This document shows, piece after piece, positions 18,036 to 25,353 of a DNA stretch of 64,000 bases. Below the pieces are notes generated by a model. The model saw only the letters and a list, made by a program, of their open reading frames with translations. It did no database searches and was not told the origin of the DNA. Every line of letters starts with the position of its first letter. Positions within the stretch are counted from its first letter, which is position 1. This DNA is from JBARDN01 sp963755705 (GTDB lineage: Bacteria > Desulfobacterota > Binatia > Binatales > Binataceae): NCBI GenBank assembly GCA_963755705.1, contig CAVWKW010000002.1, positions 310,001 to 374,000 on the forward strand, written 5' to 3'. A program made the position numbers and the translations under genes.

Positions 18036-18476
18036 TTGCAGCACAGATTGAATCCGCGACCCGAACCTCCCTATCTTGAAATTGTCCGTAGTGCCAAGAA
18101 GCAGAAGTTCTACCTTAATGCGTATTCCACTATCGTGGGATGCGAGCCGGATTGTGACATCGAACTTACGGATCCCGCAATTGCCGGCCACAATCTCGAA
18201 ATCCTGCAGCGCAATTTCGATCGATACTTCGTTAGACCGATCGATCTTTCGTATCCGATCCTCAAGAACGGCAGGCTAGTGCAGCGTACTGTTCGGCTGA
18301 AATCGGGCGATCTCCTTGGGCTTGGAAGCCTGACGCTAGCGTTCCGGGACACCACCCCGGCTTTTCTCAGGCGGCGAGGGACCGTTGACTTCGTAGCGTA
18401 TGTGCTAGTGGCTATATGTCTGATATGGCTATTGCTGAATTTCTTTATCACAAGATCGTTGCCAAAACCTTACTGA
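18036..18476 (+). CDS. FHA-domain-like protein with a C-terminal membrane anchor
   Basis: A 146-residue protein starting at TTG 18036, with AGAGGA centred about nine bases upstream. Residues roughly 10-105 follow the FHA beta-sandwich pattern. These include STIVGCEPDCDIELTDPAIA, then GHNLEIL, DLSYPILKNGRLV and LKSGDLLGLGSLTLAFRD. The usual phosphothreonine-contacting Arg after the first Gly is a Cys here, and the usual Ser before the conserved His is missing. Phosphopeptide binding is therefore doubtful. A single hydrophobic helix near the C-terminus (FVAYVLVAICLIWLLLNFF) should anchor it, FHA domain inside. It is probably co-transcribed with the upstream membrane protein. Its role is unknown. 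Confidence 0.6.
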   Translation: MQHRLNPRPEPPYLEIVRSAKKQKFYLNAYSTIVGCEPDCDIELTDPAIAGHNLEILQRNFDRYFVRPIDLSYPILKNGRLVQRTVRLKSGDLLGLGSLTLAFRDTTPAFLRRRGTVDFVAYVLVAICLIWLLLNFFITRSLPKPY

Positions 18477-18560
18477 CGATCAGGGAATTTGACGCAGGAG
18501 AGTAACGGGTCGGACTGAGCCGTCCACCATCCAGTTTCTCAATTTTCGGACATCGGGAGG

Positions 18561-19614
18561 TGTAAGCGCCGGTGCAAAAATCCCTCAGTGAAGCGGCCGG
18601 ATAGTCCGGTCGCGCCGGAGTAAAACTCCATCACTGATAGCCTTCAACCGAGAGGTTGGAGGCGGAGGGATGAAAGGCGTGGAACTGTACGGGCAGGTCC
18701 GGCGAGCAGTGTTTGTTGAGGGGCTGAGCCGGCGCGAGGCAGCGCGGCGCTTCGGGATCGATCCAAGAACAGTGGCGAAGATGCGGGCGTTCTCAGTGCC
18801 GCCGGGATACCGGCGGAGCGGGCCGCCGGCGCGACCAAAGCTGGACCCATTCATCGGGATCATCGATCGGATCTTGGAGGAGGATAAGGAACGTCCGGCC
18901 AAGCCGCAGCACACCTCCAAGCGGATCTTCGAGCGGCTGCGCGACGAGCACGGCTATACCGGCGGGATCACCGTGGTAAAGGATTACGTGCACGAGCGGC
19001 GACTGCGGTCGCGTGAGATGTTCGTGCCGCTGCGCCACGACCCGGGACATGCACAGGTCAACTTCGGCGAAGCGCTGGCAGTGATCGGCGGAGTGGAGCG
19101 AAAGATCCACTTCTTCGCGATGGATCTGCCGCACAGCGACGCGTGCCTGGTACAGGCCTATCCATCGGAGAGTAGCGAAGCCTTCTGCGAGGGCCATCGC
19201 GTCAGCTTCGAGTTCTTCGGCGGGGTGCCGCGCTCGATCCTGTACGACAACCTCAAGCTGGCGGTGGCGCGCATCCTGGGCGATGGCCGGCGGCTCAGAA
19301 CCCGGGTCTTCAGCGAGGTGCAGTCGCACTACTTGTTCGCCGACCGTTTCGGACGACCCGGGAAGGGCAACGACAAGGGCAAGGTCGAAGGGTTGGTGGG
19401 CTACGCGCGGCGCAACTTCATGGTGCCTGTTCCGCACGCGGCCAGCTTCGCCGAGCTCAATGTGCGATTGCTGGAGCATTGCCGGCGGCGGTTGAACGAT
19501 CGGTTGCGCGGCCACGACGAGACCATCGGCGAGCGGCTGGAGTGGGACCGCGCTGCCCTCCTGCCGCTGCCGGCGACTCCCTATGAAGCGTGCGAGAAGA
19601 GGGCCGCCCGAGTC
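18561..19614 (+). mobile_element. IS21-family element, left part only
   Basis: A left terminus beginning TGTAAGCGCCGGTGCAAAAA at 18561 resembles IS21-type ends (starting TGT, with a GTGCAAAAAT-like repeat). It is followed by istA. The element is cut at about 19614, where istA loses its homology and the left end of an IS256-type element begins. No istB and no right terminus are present. Confidence 0.7.
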
Positions 19615-19788
19615 GAGTGTGTCGGAGATTTTGTGTTCGAGCCATACAATGACGCCCGGAGAGGGCGGGAGGAAGAGGTATGGCGACGAACAGGGAAAGT
19701 AGGATCGGCGATGAGGTGGTGGATCAACTTTTGGCGGGGCGTGACCCGGCGACGGTATTCGAGAGCGGGGGGTTGGTCGATGAACTGA
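18670..19788 (+). pseudogene. istA: IS21 transposase IstA, truncated at the C-terminus
   Basis: The IstA-like part covers about 315 residues. It has an N-terminal helix-turn-helix (LSRREAARRFGIDPRTVAKM) and a DDE integrase core with YDNLKLAVARILG and GNDKGKVEGLVGYARRNFM. Intact IstA proteins are near 500 residues; here homology stops near ACEKRAARV. The frame then runs through the IS256 end to an accidental stop at 19788. The first catalytic Asp, normally in a QADFGEA-like motif, reads QVNFGEA (Asn), so even the intact part would be inactive. A strong ribosome-binding site (GGAGGCGGAGGG) precedes the ATG. The partner ATPase gene istB is missing. Confidence 0.85.
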
Positions 19789-20060
19789 AGAAGCGGCTCG
19801 CGGAGCGGATGCTCAATGGCGAGATGGACCATCATCTCGGCACGGAGGCGGAAGCGGAAGCCGGCAATCACCGCAACGGCTACAGCAGCAAGACGGTTCT
19901 GACCGACACTGGCCGAGTGGAGCTTGCGATCCCGCGGGATCGGCACGGGCGCTTTGATCCGGTGCTGATCGGCAAGTACCGGCGGCGGTTCGCGGGCTTC
20001 GACGACAAGATCATCGCGCCGTACGCGCGCGGCATGACCACGCGCGAGATCGCCGAGCAC
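19615..20060 (+). mobile_element. IS256-family element, left part only
   Basis: The sequence from about 19615 (GTGTGTCGGAGATTTTGTGT) looks like an IS256-type terminal repeat and interrupts istA. It is followed by the start of an IS256/Mutator transposase gene. The element ends abruptly at about 20060, where in-frame RHS coding sequence begins. The right half is missing. Confidence 0.7.
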
Positions 20061-20087
20061 CAATCCGTTCCAGTACACAGGGCGTGA
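19680..20087 (+). pseudogene. IS256-family (Mutator-type) transposase, N-terminal fragment
   Basis: The first roughly 127 residues match the N-terminus of IS256 transposases. Visible segments are ELKKRLAERMLNGEMDHHLG, NHRNGYSSKTVLTDTG, VELAIPRDRHGRFDPVLI and FDDKIIAPYARGMTTREIAE. Full-length members are near 400 residues. The catalytic DDE domain, which lies further on, is absent. After AEH the frame reads a few residues of RHS DNA out of frame and stops at 20087. GGGAGGAAGAGGT precedes the ATG. The fragment cannot transpose by itself. Confidence 0.85.
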
Positions 20088-20247
20088 GACGGATGCAACT
20101 GGACTCTATTTCATGCGCGCACGGTACTACAACCCCATCGCCCAGCGCTTCATCTCGCCGGACCCGATCGGCCTCATCGCCGGTCAAGTAAATTTCTACG
20201 CGTACGTCTTCAACCAACCGACGGACTGGAAGGATCCGCTGGGACTC
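20062..20247 (+). repeat. RHS core-end segment, copy 2
   Basis: A 186-base partner of 16730-16915 with equal length and no gaps. It is the only part of the displaced tip that is shared with the first RHS gene. The sequences downstream of DPLGL differ completely between the copies. Confidence 0.85.
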
Positions 20248-20655
20248 AAAAGCGGTAGCAGCGGAGGAAGTGGCTCGCCGCCACCGACGACTTGGAGTTG
20301 GGATAACAAAAACCAGAGGTGGGTAGGTTACGATGGCCTTGTAACCTACAATGGAGTTCAGGTCCCAACGGGAAGCAGCCAGATTGCCGCTCAGCCCGGC
20401 CCGATACAACAACCTGGCAACACCCCGGTAGGAATGACAGTCCTGATGGTTACTAACGTGACAGTATATGGCATAGCAGGGTATCAATACGGAATGGATG
20501 TAGGCCTCGCGTTGGCGATAATTACGGGTAATCCCGCATTCATCGGTGCGGGAGCGGGCTTAGGCGCTTTGGCTGGTCTGATTTATGGCTCTGCTTTGAC
20601 TTTCAGTGAGCTAGGATATCTCCCAGATCTGCCGACTTTACCGGGAACTCCATAG
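20062..20655 (+). pseudogene. Displaced RHS tip: core end plus a second hydrophobic C-terminal domain
   Basis: From 20062 the frame encodes 62 residues of RHS core end (NPFQYTGRETDATGLYFMRA through DPLGL at 20247). It continues with a 135-residue C-terminus unlike that of the first RHS gene. The tip has a Gly/Ser/Pro linker (KSGSSGGSGSPPPTTW), a Trp/Tyr-containing segment (WSWDNKNQRWVGYDG) and a long hydrophobic, Gly-rich region (VGLALAIITGNPAFIGAGAG; LGALAGLIYGSALTF). There is no own start codon before an internal ATG at 20113. The left edge is the truncated IS256 element. This is the classic form of an orphan RHS tip that can replace the tip of the full gene by recombination through the shared core end. 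Confidence 0.75.
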
Positions 20656-20675
20656 TTCGGTATTGGTGACTAACG

Positions 20676-21227
20676 ATGAATAGTTTGCGGAACGATGCGC
20701 TGGGGCTTTCGTTTCTGGTCTTCATGCTCTTGGGGGTCGTGTTAGGAGCTGGCGTGGGTCTTGTTGTAGTGACCGCGTTTAGCATTCGAGATTTTGTCGG
20801 GGTACAAGCGATCTTTGTATGTGGCGGCGGAATCATAGGATGGACAATAGCTCTTATCAGACGAAATCGTGGAACGCCCGCGAGCAGATCGTTAATTTAC
20901 GGGAAAGGTCTATTTCTCCTACTACTAATCTCGGCCGCCGTGGGCTGCGTGGTTTTTGTGCGACCGTTGTTATTGGGGGTTCATCCAGCGGTACTTTCGA
21001 TTTTAGTCGGAATTTTTGTCCTTTCAAACCGTCAAGGGAAAACACTAGCAATTATCTCCGGCCTCTGCTTTCTAGATGCTTGCGCAGCATACTACTTTAT
21101 CGGTGGCTCCGCGTTCGCAACCGAAATGGCAGTATTTGGCGGAGGGACATTGCTCGCGCTCTATTCAGGTTGGTATTTTAATCGTCGCAAGGACTTGATT
21201 GAAAAAATCTTGAACAGCGAAAATTAG
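20676..21227 (+). CDS. Polytopic membrane protein following the displaced RHS tip (candidate immunity protein)
   Basis: A 183-residue protein with about six hydrophobic segments, including FLVFMLLGVVLGAGVGLVVV, FVCGGGIIGWTIALI, LFLLLLISAAVGCVVFV, ISGLCFLDACAAYYFIGG and FGGGTLLALYSGWYF. It ends in a charged tail (NRRKDLIEKILNSEN). It begins 20 bases after the displaced tip and is not similar by eye to the membrane protein at 17402. No family was recognised. Composition is more AT-rich than the surrounding chromosome. Its position matches that of the other membrane protein behind the other RHS tip, which suggests a cognate immunity function; this is inference only. Confidence 0.58.
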   Translation: MNSLRNDALGLSFLVFMLLGVVLGAGVGLVVVTAFSIRDFVGVQAIFVCGGGIIGWTIALIRRNRGTPASRSLIYGKGLFLLLLISAAVGCVVFVRPLLLGVHPAVLSILVGIFVLSNRQGKTLAIISGLCFLDACAAYYFIGGSAFATEMAVFGGGTLLALYSGWYFNRRKDLIEKILNSEN

Positions 21228-21626
21228 TTCCACACAGCGCTTTTCGGAGCGGAACCTGCGACCGTGACTAAGTGAAGCGAAAACGCCCTACGCGCTTGTA
21301 GTAGAGTGACAGCGCGCCATTTGAGCGCGGCGAAGCGGGAACCGCAGGAGCTCCTCCGATATGCAGGCATTCGCTAGTGTCCGCACCTCGAAATCGAGAG
21401 TCGTGGCAGCTCGAAATCCTGATTTTTTCGTCAGTGCGATCGCTTCGACGTCCCAGATCGCCGATCAGGCTCTGAGTGTGAATGCCATGTGGTGTACTAA
21501 GATATGTGCACCACCACCACCACTACCACCAGCATTCTCTGATCCGTTCGGGCACTGCTTAGATTTGGTCGGCGCAACAACCTTCAGGTGGCAGAATCCG
21601 TGCGTTCCGTAGCTAGCAGATCGCCG
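21228..21626. other. Intergenic stretch without a supported gene
   Basis: These 399 bases separate the RHS locus from the next secreted-protein gene, which runs toward it on the minus strand. Visible items are an imperfect GTTCC...GGAAC inverted pair at its left end and an AGGAGCTCCT palindrome near 21347. A short CAC/ACC-rich tract lies near 21510-21531. Small open frames here have no homology signal or ribosome-binding site. Confidence 0.5.
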
Positions 21627-22616
21627 TCAGTCGCCTTGATGCTCGACGAAGGAGACGCACTGGCTTTGATTCTTGAATGGAGGGTCGCTGAAGTTCTCCC
21701 ATCCGCCGTCTTTGCAGTCTTTGATCAACTGCGGCTGGAGCGCGTGCAGGTTAGTGTCATCAAGCGCGAGCTGGTCGATCTCCTGATTCGCGAACCATCC
21801 ATAGGCGTTCCCGCCCACTGCCGTAACCGGCAGCGGCTGTCCTTCGGAGCATAGCCCGAGCGATTGCGGCATCTCGCAGTTCGGATGCAGCGCCCAGCTC
21901 GCTGCGACGGCACCTGTCTGCTTGTTCGTGATCGTCATATCCACTTCAAGATTGCCGTTCGGGTCTGGCTTGAAGACATGCTGGAACGTGTACCATCCGG
22001 AAGCGCTGATGCACTGCGGATTGTGATTCGGATCCTCGGGGGATGAGCTTTCGCGCAGCGCGTTGGTTGAGGCGGCCACAACGAAATGCGAATTGCCCCC
22101 CGCTCCCGACTCGGTACACGGATCGTTCGCCGCCGCGGTGCCGACATTGAACACGTAATCCTGCAGGAACTGGCCGGTCGAATCGTTCAACGCCGAGTCC
22201 CAATCGAAGCGGTAGTCTTTATGCGCCGCCGCGAAAGCCGTGTCCAGATAGATATCGGCGGAGGTCGAAACCCCGCCGGTCGGGAAGCGGCCCGCCGAAA
22301 AGCTCAGGCCCCAATCGGTATATGGCCCGATGCAATCCTTGGAGCCGGGAGCGCATTCGGGATTCCCGGCGTTACCGAAGTTGGCGGCCGGATCGACATG
22401 CAGGCGCGCTTGGTAGCTCCCTTGGGAAGAGCTGATGCCGTCCGCATATCCGCCGCCGGTCGAAAAACCGGACGGCACGCGGGTGATGGTGCCGTTGCCC
22501 TGATTATACCAGCCGCTGGTATCAGTCTCGAAACCTTGCGAAAACGTCTGCGCATGCGCCGCCACCGGAAGCAGCAACAATATTAGCGCGAGCGTACGAA
22601 TGGCGAATGTTCTCAT
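21627..22616 (-). CDS. Secreted protein of unknown function with a C-terminal CKDGGW...CVSFV motif
   Basis: A 329-residue exported protein. The signal peptide is clear (RTLALILLLLPVAAHAQ, cleavage after AHA near residue 22). The mature part is rich in Gly, Ser, Asn and aromatic residues, as in extracellular beta-rich proteins. It has several Cys pairs (NPECAPGSKDCIG, HPNCEMPQSLGLC). The last 30 residues contain DCKDGGWENF and FKNQSQCVSFV. This short two-Cys motif is seen at the end of many exported proteins of otherwise unknown function. No enzymatic signature was recognised. It is monocistronic and lies between the RHS locus and nuoD. Confidence 0.7.
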   Translation of the reverse strand: MRTFAIRTLALILLLLPVAAHAQTFSQGFETDTSGWYNQGNGTITRVPSGFSTGGGYADGISSSQGSYQARLHVDPAANFGNAGNPECAPGSKDCIGPYTDWGLSFSAGRFPTGGVSTSADIYLDTAFAAAHKDYRFDWDSALNDSTGQFLQDYVFNVGTAAANDPCTESGAGGNSHFVVAASTNALRESSSPEDPNHNPQCISASGWYTFQHVFKPDPNGNLEVDMTITNKQTGAVAASWALHPNCEMPQSLGLCSEGQPLPVTAVGGNAYGWFANQEIDQLALDDTNLHALQPQLIKDCKDGGWENFSDPPFKNQSQCVSFVEHQGD

Positions 22617-22762
22617 CTCCCACCGCTACGAACGGATTCCCCTGCCTGTCTCCGGGAGGCACCCGCCGCCGTTGTTACGACTCGGCAGAGACGGCCCCTG
22701 TTTATGGTTAGCAAAACCGGGTGAGATGGCGCAATCAATGACATTAACAGACGTTTAATGAT

Positions 22763-23977
22763 TCACCGATCGCATTCGCCGCCAATCATGTTGATCATGC
22801 CAAAAGTCGTTATGACATCGGGTATCATGTGCCCGATCAGCATCTGGCTGAGCGCCCCCATCCCGAAAAAGCACGGTGGACGCACCCTTACCCTGTAAGG
22901 CCTGCCGCTCCCGTCGCTGACGACATAAAAGCCCAATTCGCCGTTAGCGCCCTCGACGGCGGTGTAAGTCTCGCCCGGCGGCACCTTGATCCCTTCCATC
23001 ACGAGCTTGAAGTGATTCATCAAGCCCTCGATCGAGTTGTACACCCGCTCCTTGGGCGGCATCACGACGCGAGGATTGTCGATCGACACAGGACCTTCGG
23101 GAATCGAAGCCATCGCCTGCTCGATAATCCTGCGGGACTGCGCGATCTCCTGGAAGCGGACGTTGAAGCGATCGTAATTGTCGCCGCGCTCGCCCGTCGG
23201 GATCTCGAAATCGAAGCGATCATAAACCAGGTAAGGATTCGCCTTGCGCACGTCGTACGACACGCCCGACGCGCGCAGCAGCGGACCGGTTAGTCCATAG
23301 GAGATCGCATCTTCACGCGGGATAATGCCGATGTTGCTCATCCGATCGACGAACACTCGGTTGCGCGAGAGCAGCTTGTCGCAGTCGGACAGGACCGAAT
23401 CCAGCGACTTGAACGACGCGCGAATCCGCTCGGAAAAATCCGGCGGCAGGTCGGTTGCGAGGCCGCCGACCCTGCACCACGTGATCGTAAGCCGCGCGCC
23501 GGTCACCGCCTCGATCAGGTCGTACAGGAACTCGCGCGCCTCGAGCATGTAGAACATCACGGTTTGTGCGCCGACCTCGCCCGACGCCATCCCGAGGCAG
23601 GTCAGATGGTCGGCGATCCGCGAGACCTCGCTCATGATTACGCGCACGTATTTGCATCGCTCGGTGATTTCGAGATCGAGCAGATTCTCGACCGCGAGCG
23701 CGAAGGCAACGTTGTTGATGCATGGCGACGCGTAATTCAGCCGGTCGGTGTAGGGAAACGCCTGGGTCCAGGTCCCCTGTTCGCACATCTTTTCGAACCC
23801 GCGATGCAGGTAGCCGACCTCGACATCACAATCGACGATTCGTTCGCCGTCGAGCTTGAGATTAAACTTGATCGTGCCGTGCGAGGCGGGATGCGACGGC
23901 CCCATCTGGATCTCCATCACCTCGTCGGCGGGATCCGCGGCCTCGAGCTTGTTTTTCCAGCGAGCGGGTAAGGGCAT
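22763..23977 (-). CDS. nuoD: NADH-quinone oxidoreductase subunit D (49-kDa type)
   Basis: A 404-residue NuoD, a subunit of the peripheral arm of complex I that lines the quinone site. The family landmarks are present: MQIGPSHPASHG-like start (IQMGPSHPASHGTIKFNLKL), VEVGYLHRGFEKM, YTDRLNYASP, TWCRVGG, GLTGPLLRASGVSYDVRK and the C-terminal MINMIGGECDR. Length is typical for stand-alone NuoD, not a NuoCD fusion. It follows nuoC by 19 bases. No nuoE, nuoF or later genes follow; the next gene downstream is an unrelated secreted protein. The rest of complex I must be elsewhere. Confidence 0.97.
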   Translation of the reverse strand: MPLPARWKNKLEAADPADEVMEIQMGPSHPASHGTIKFNLKLDGERIVDCDVEVGYLHRGFEKMCEQGTWTQAFPYTDRLNYASPCINNVAFALAVENLLDLEITERCKYVRVIMSEVSRIADHLTCLGMASGEVGAQTVMFYMLEAREFLYDLIEAVTGARLTITWCRVGGLATDLPPDFSERIRASFKSLDSVLSDCDKLLSRNRVFVDRMSNIGIIPREDAISYGLTGPLLRASGVSYDVRKANPYLVYDRFDFEIPTGERGDNYDRFNVRFQEIAQSRRIIEQAMASIPEGPVSIDNPRVVMPPKERVYNSIEGLMNHFKLVMEGIKVPPGETYTAVEGANGELGFYVVSDGSGRPYRVRVRPPCFFGMGALSQMLIGHMIPDVITTFGMINMIGGECDR

Positions 23978-23996
23978 CTGCTTTTCTCAGGCGAGA

Positions 23997-24497
23997 CTAT
24001 TGCGACATCGGAATCGGTTTCACGATCGCGTCGACTTCAGGCACGATCGGCTGGCGTTTGCGGTAGGGGTAATCCTTGCGCAGCGGATGCCCCTCGAAGG
24101 TGTCGTAGAGCAGAATACGGCGCAAATCCGGATGCCCGCTGAAGACGATGCCGAACATGTCGTAGCATTCGCGCTCGAGCCAATCCGCCGCCTTCCACAC
24201 AGACACGGCGCTGGGAGTTGACGCGTCGTCGCCCGGAACCGTGATCTTGACCCGCAAGCGATGTTTCTGCGTGAGCGAGTTCAGGTTGTAGACCACCTCG
24301 AAGCGCGGGTTGCGCTCGGGCCAGTCCACCGCAGTCAGGTCAGATAGCGAATTGAACTCAAACCCCGGTTCGATCGCCAACGCGCGCAGAGTTTCGAGCG
24401 CGCTTTCGCGTGCGACGACGATAAAATCCTGGCCGTGCGAGGTGCCGGCTTCGGAAATTGCGGTGCCGAAACGTTCCTTAAGTTTTTCGATAAGCAT
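23997..24497 (-). CDS. nuoC: NADH-quinone oxidoreductase subunit C (30-kDa type)
   Basis: A 166-residue NuoC. Recognised segments are LSDLTAVDWPERNPRFEVVY and RLRVKITVPGDD. The 30-kDa signature WLERECYDMFGIVFSGHPDL leads into RRILLYDTFEGHPLRKDYP. It lies 72 bases downstream of nuoA and 19 bases upstream of nuoD. A nuoB gene, normally between nuoA and nuoC, is missing from the gap. Confidence 0.96.
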   Translation of the reverse strand: MLIEKLKERFGTAISEAGTSHGQDFIVVARESALETLRALAIEPGFEFNSLSDLTAVDWPERNPRFEVVYNLNSLTQKHRLRVKITVPGDDASTPSAVSVWKAADWLERECYDMFGIVFSGHPDLRRILLYDTFEGHPLRKDYPYRKRQPIVPEVDAIVKPIPMSQ

Positions 24498-24569
24498 GAT
24501 CTCATTCTCGCGCGCGCGCGTATCCGGCGCGCACTGACTGGGCCGAACGCCAACGCGCAGGGCCTAAGG

Positions 24570-24923
24570 CTAGTCCCAATCGAGCGCGCCGCGCTGCCAG
24601 GCGTAAATCAATCCAACGGTAAGGATTGCGATGAAAACCACCGCCTCGACGAACCCAAACATCCCGAGTTTCCGGATTTCCACCGCCCACGGATAGAGAA
24701 AGACCAGGTCCACGTCGAAAATCAGGAACAGCAATGCGGTCAGGTAGAAACGAACCGAAAACCGTCCCCAGGCGCTGCCGCTCGACGGATTGCCGCACTC
24801 GAACGCCTCGCTCTTGATGGCGCTGGGCCGTTTGGGTCCGATGATCGAATTGATCGAGACCATCACACCCACCACCACGGCGGCGACAATAAAGGTTACA
24901 AGAACCGGAAACCAGGTTGTCAT
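24570..24923 (-). CDS. nuoA: NADH-quinone oxidoreductase subunit A
   Basis: A 117-residue NuoA membrane subunit. The ATG at 24923 gives MTTWFPVLVTFIVAA; an upstream in-frame extension (to 24974) is basic and non-conserved. The three expected helices are visible. The conserved loop has SEAFECGNPSSGSAWGRFSV, with the Cys typical of NuoA, followed by RFYLTALLFLIFDVDLVFLY with its acidic residues. It is the first gene of a short nuoA-nuoC-nuoD cluster. Confidence 0.95.
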   Translation of the reverse strand: MTTWFPVLVTFIVAAVVVGVMVSINSIIGPKRPSAIKSEAFECGNPSSGSAWGRFSVRFYLTALLFLIFDVDLVFLYPWAVEIRKLGMFGFVEAVVFIAILTVGLIYAWQRGALDWD

Positions 24924-25353
24924 CTGTTTTACTGCTTTACTGCCGCGGACCCGGGACGCCGCGGCTCGATTCAATTATTACCGCAATACATACCGAATGA
25001 GAACCCGCTTTACCAACCGGGAATAAGGGATGCGTCCGCGGGCGCGCTTCCACGGCGCCGATCCATACCGATCGTTCAAGAATATCGTCCTACCTAACAT
25101 AAGTTAGCATTCTAATGAATCTGCTTGACCCTAATCTGAACGTCGCTATCTGACAGAGCGTCGGTAGTGCCGAACTCCTAGGCAAAAAACCTTTATTTAT
25201 TGCAGATTTACGAACTTTTGGATTTATTTGCGCAAAAGTCAGATCAGTTACGTTGACTTTCTACAGTAAGGTGACTAATGAGAGAAAAGAAAATACAGGG
25301 ATTTCGGGGAACATTTATCAACCTCCGGCGCCATGGCCGGAGAGGGGGTCATT
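24924..25353. other. Divergent intergenic region between nuoA and the DUF1329 gene
   Basis: These 430 bases are clearly more AT-rich than the flanking genes and should hold two divergent promoters. A short inverted repeat CTAAC-ATAA-GTTAG at 25094-25107 could be an operator. A TTGACT at about 25254 is followed 17 bases later by TAATGA, a weak plus-strand promoter candidate. Just before the downstream start codon, CTCCGGC (25323-25329) and GCCGGAG (25336-25342) form a perfect 7-base-pair hairpin with a 6-base loop. Its 3' arm runs into the ribosome-binding site. No coding sequence is supported. Confidence 0.4.

Noticed and set aside
21361..21612. Small plus-strand open frame in the gap after the RHS locus
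   Set aside because: No ribosome-binding site, Ser/Ala/Pro-rich simple sequence from a CAC/ACC tract, and no homology signal.
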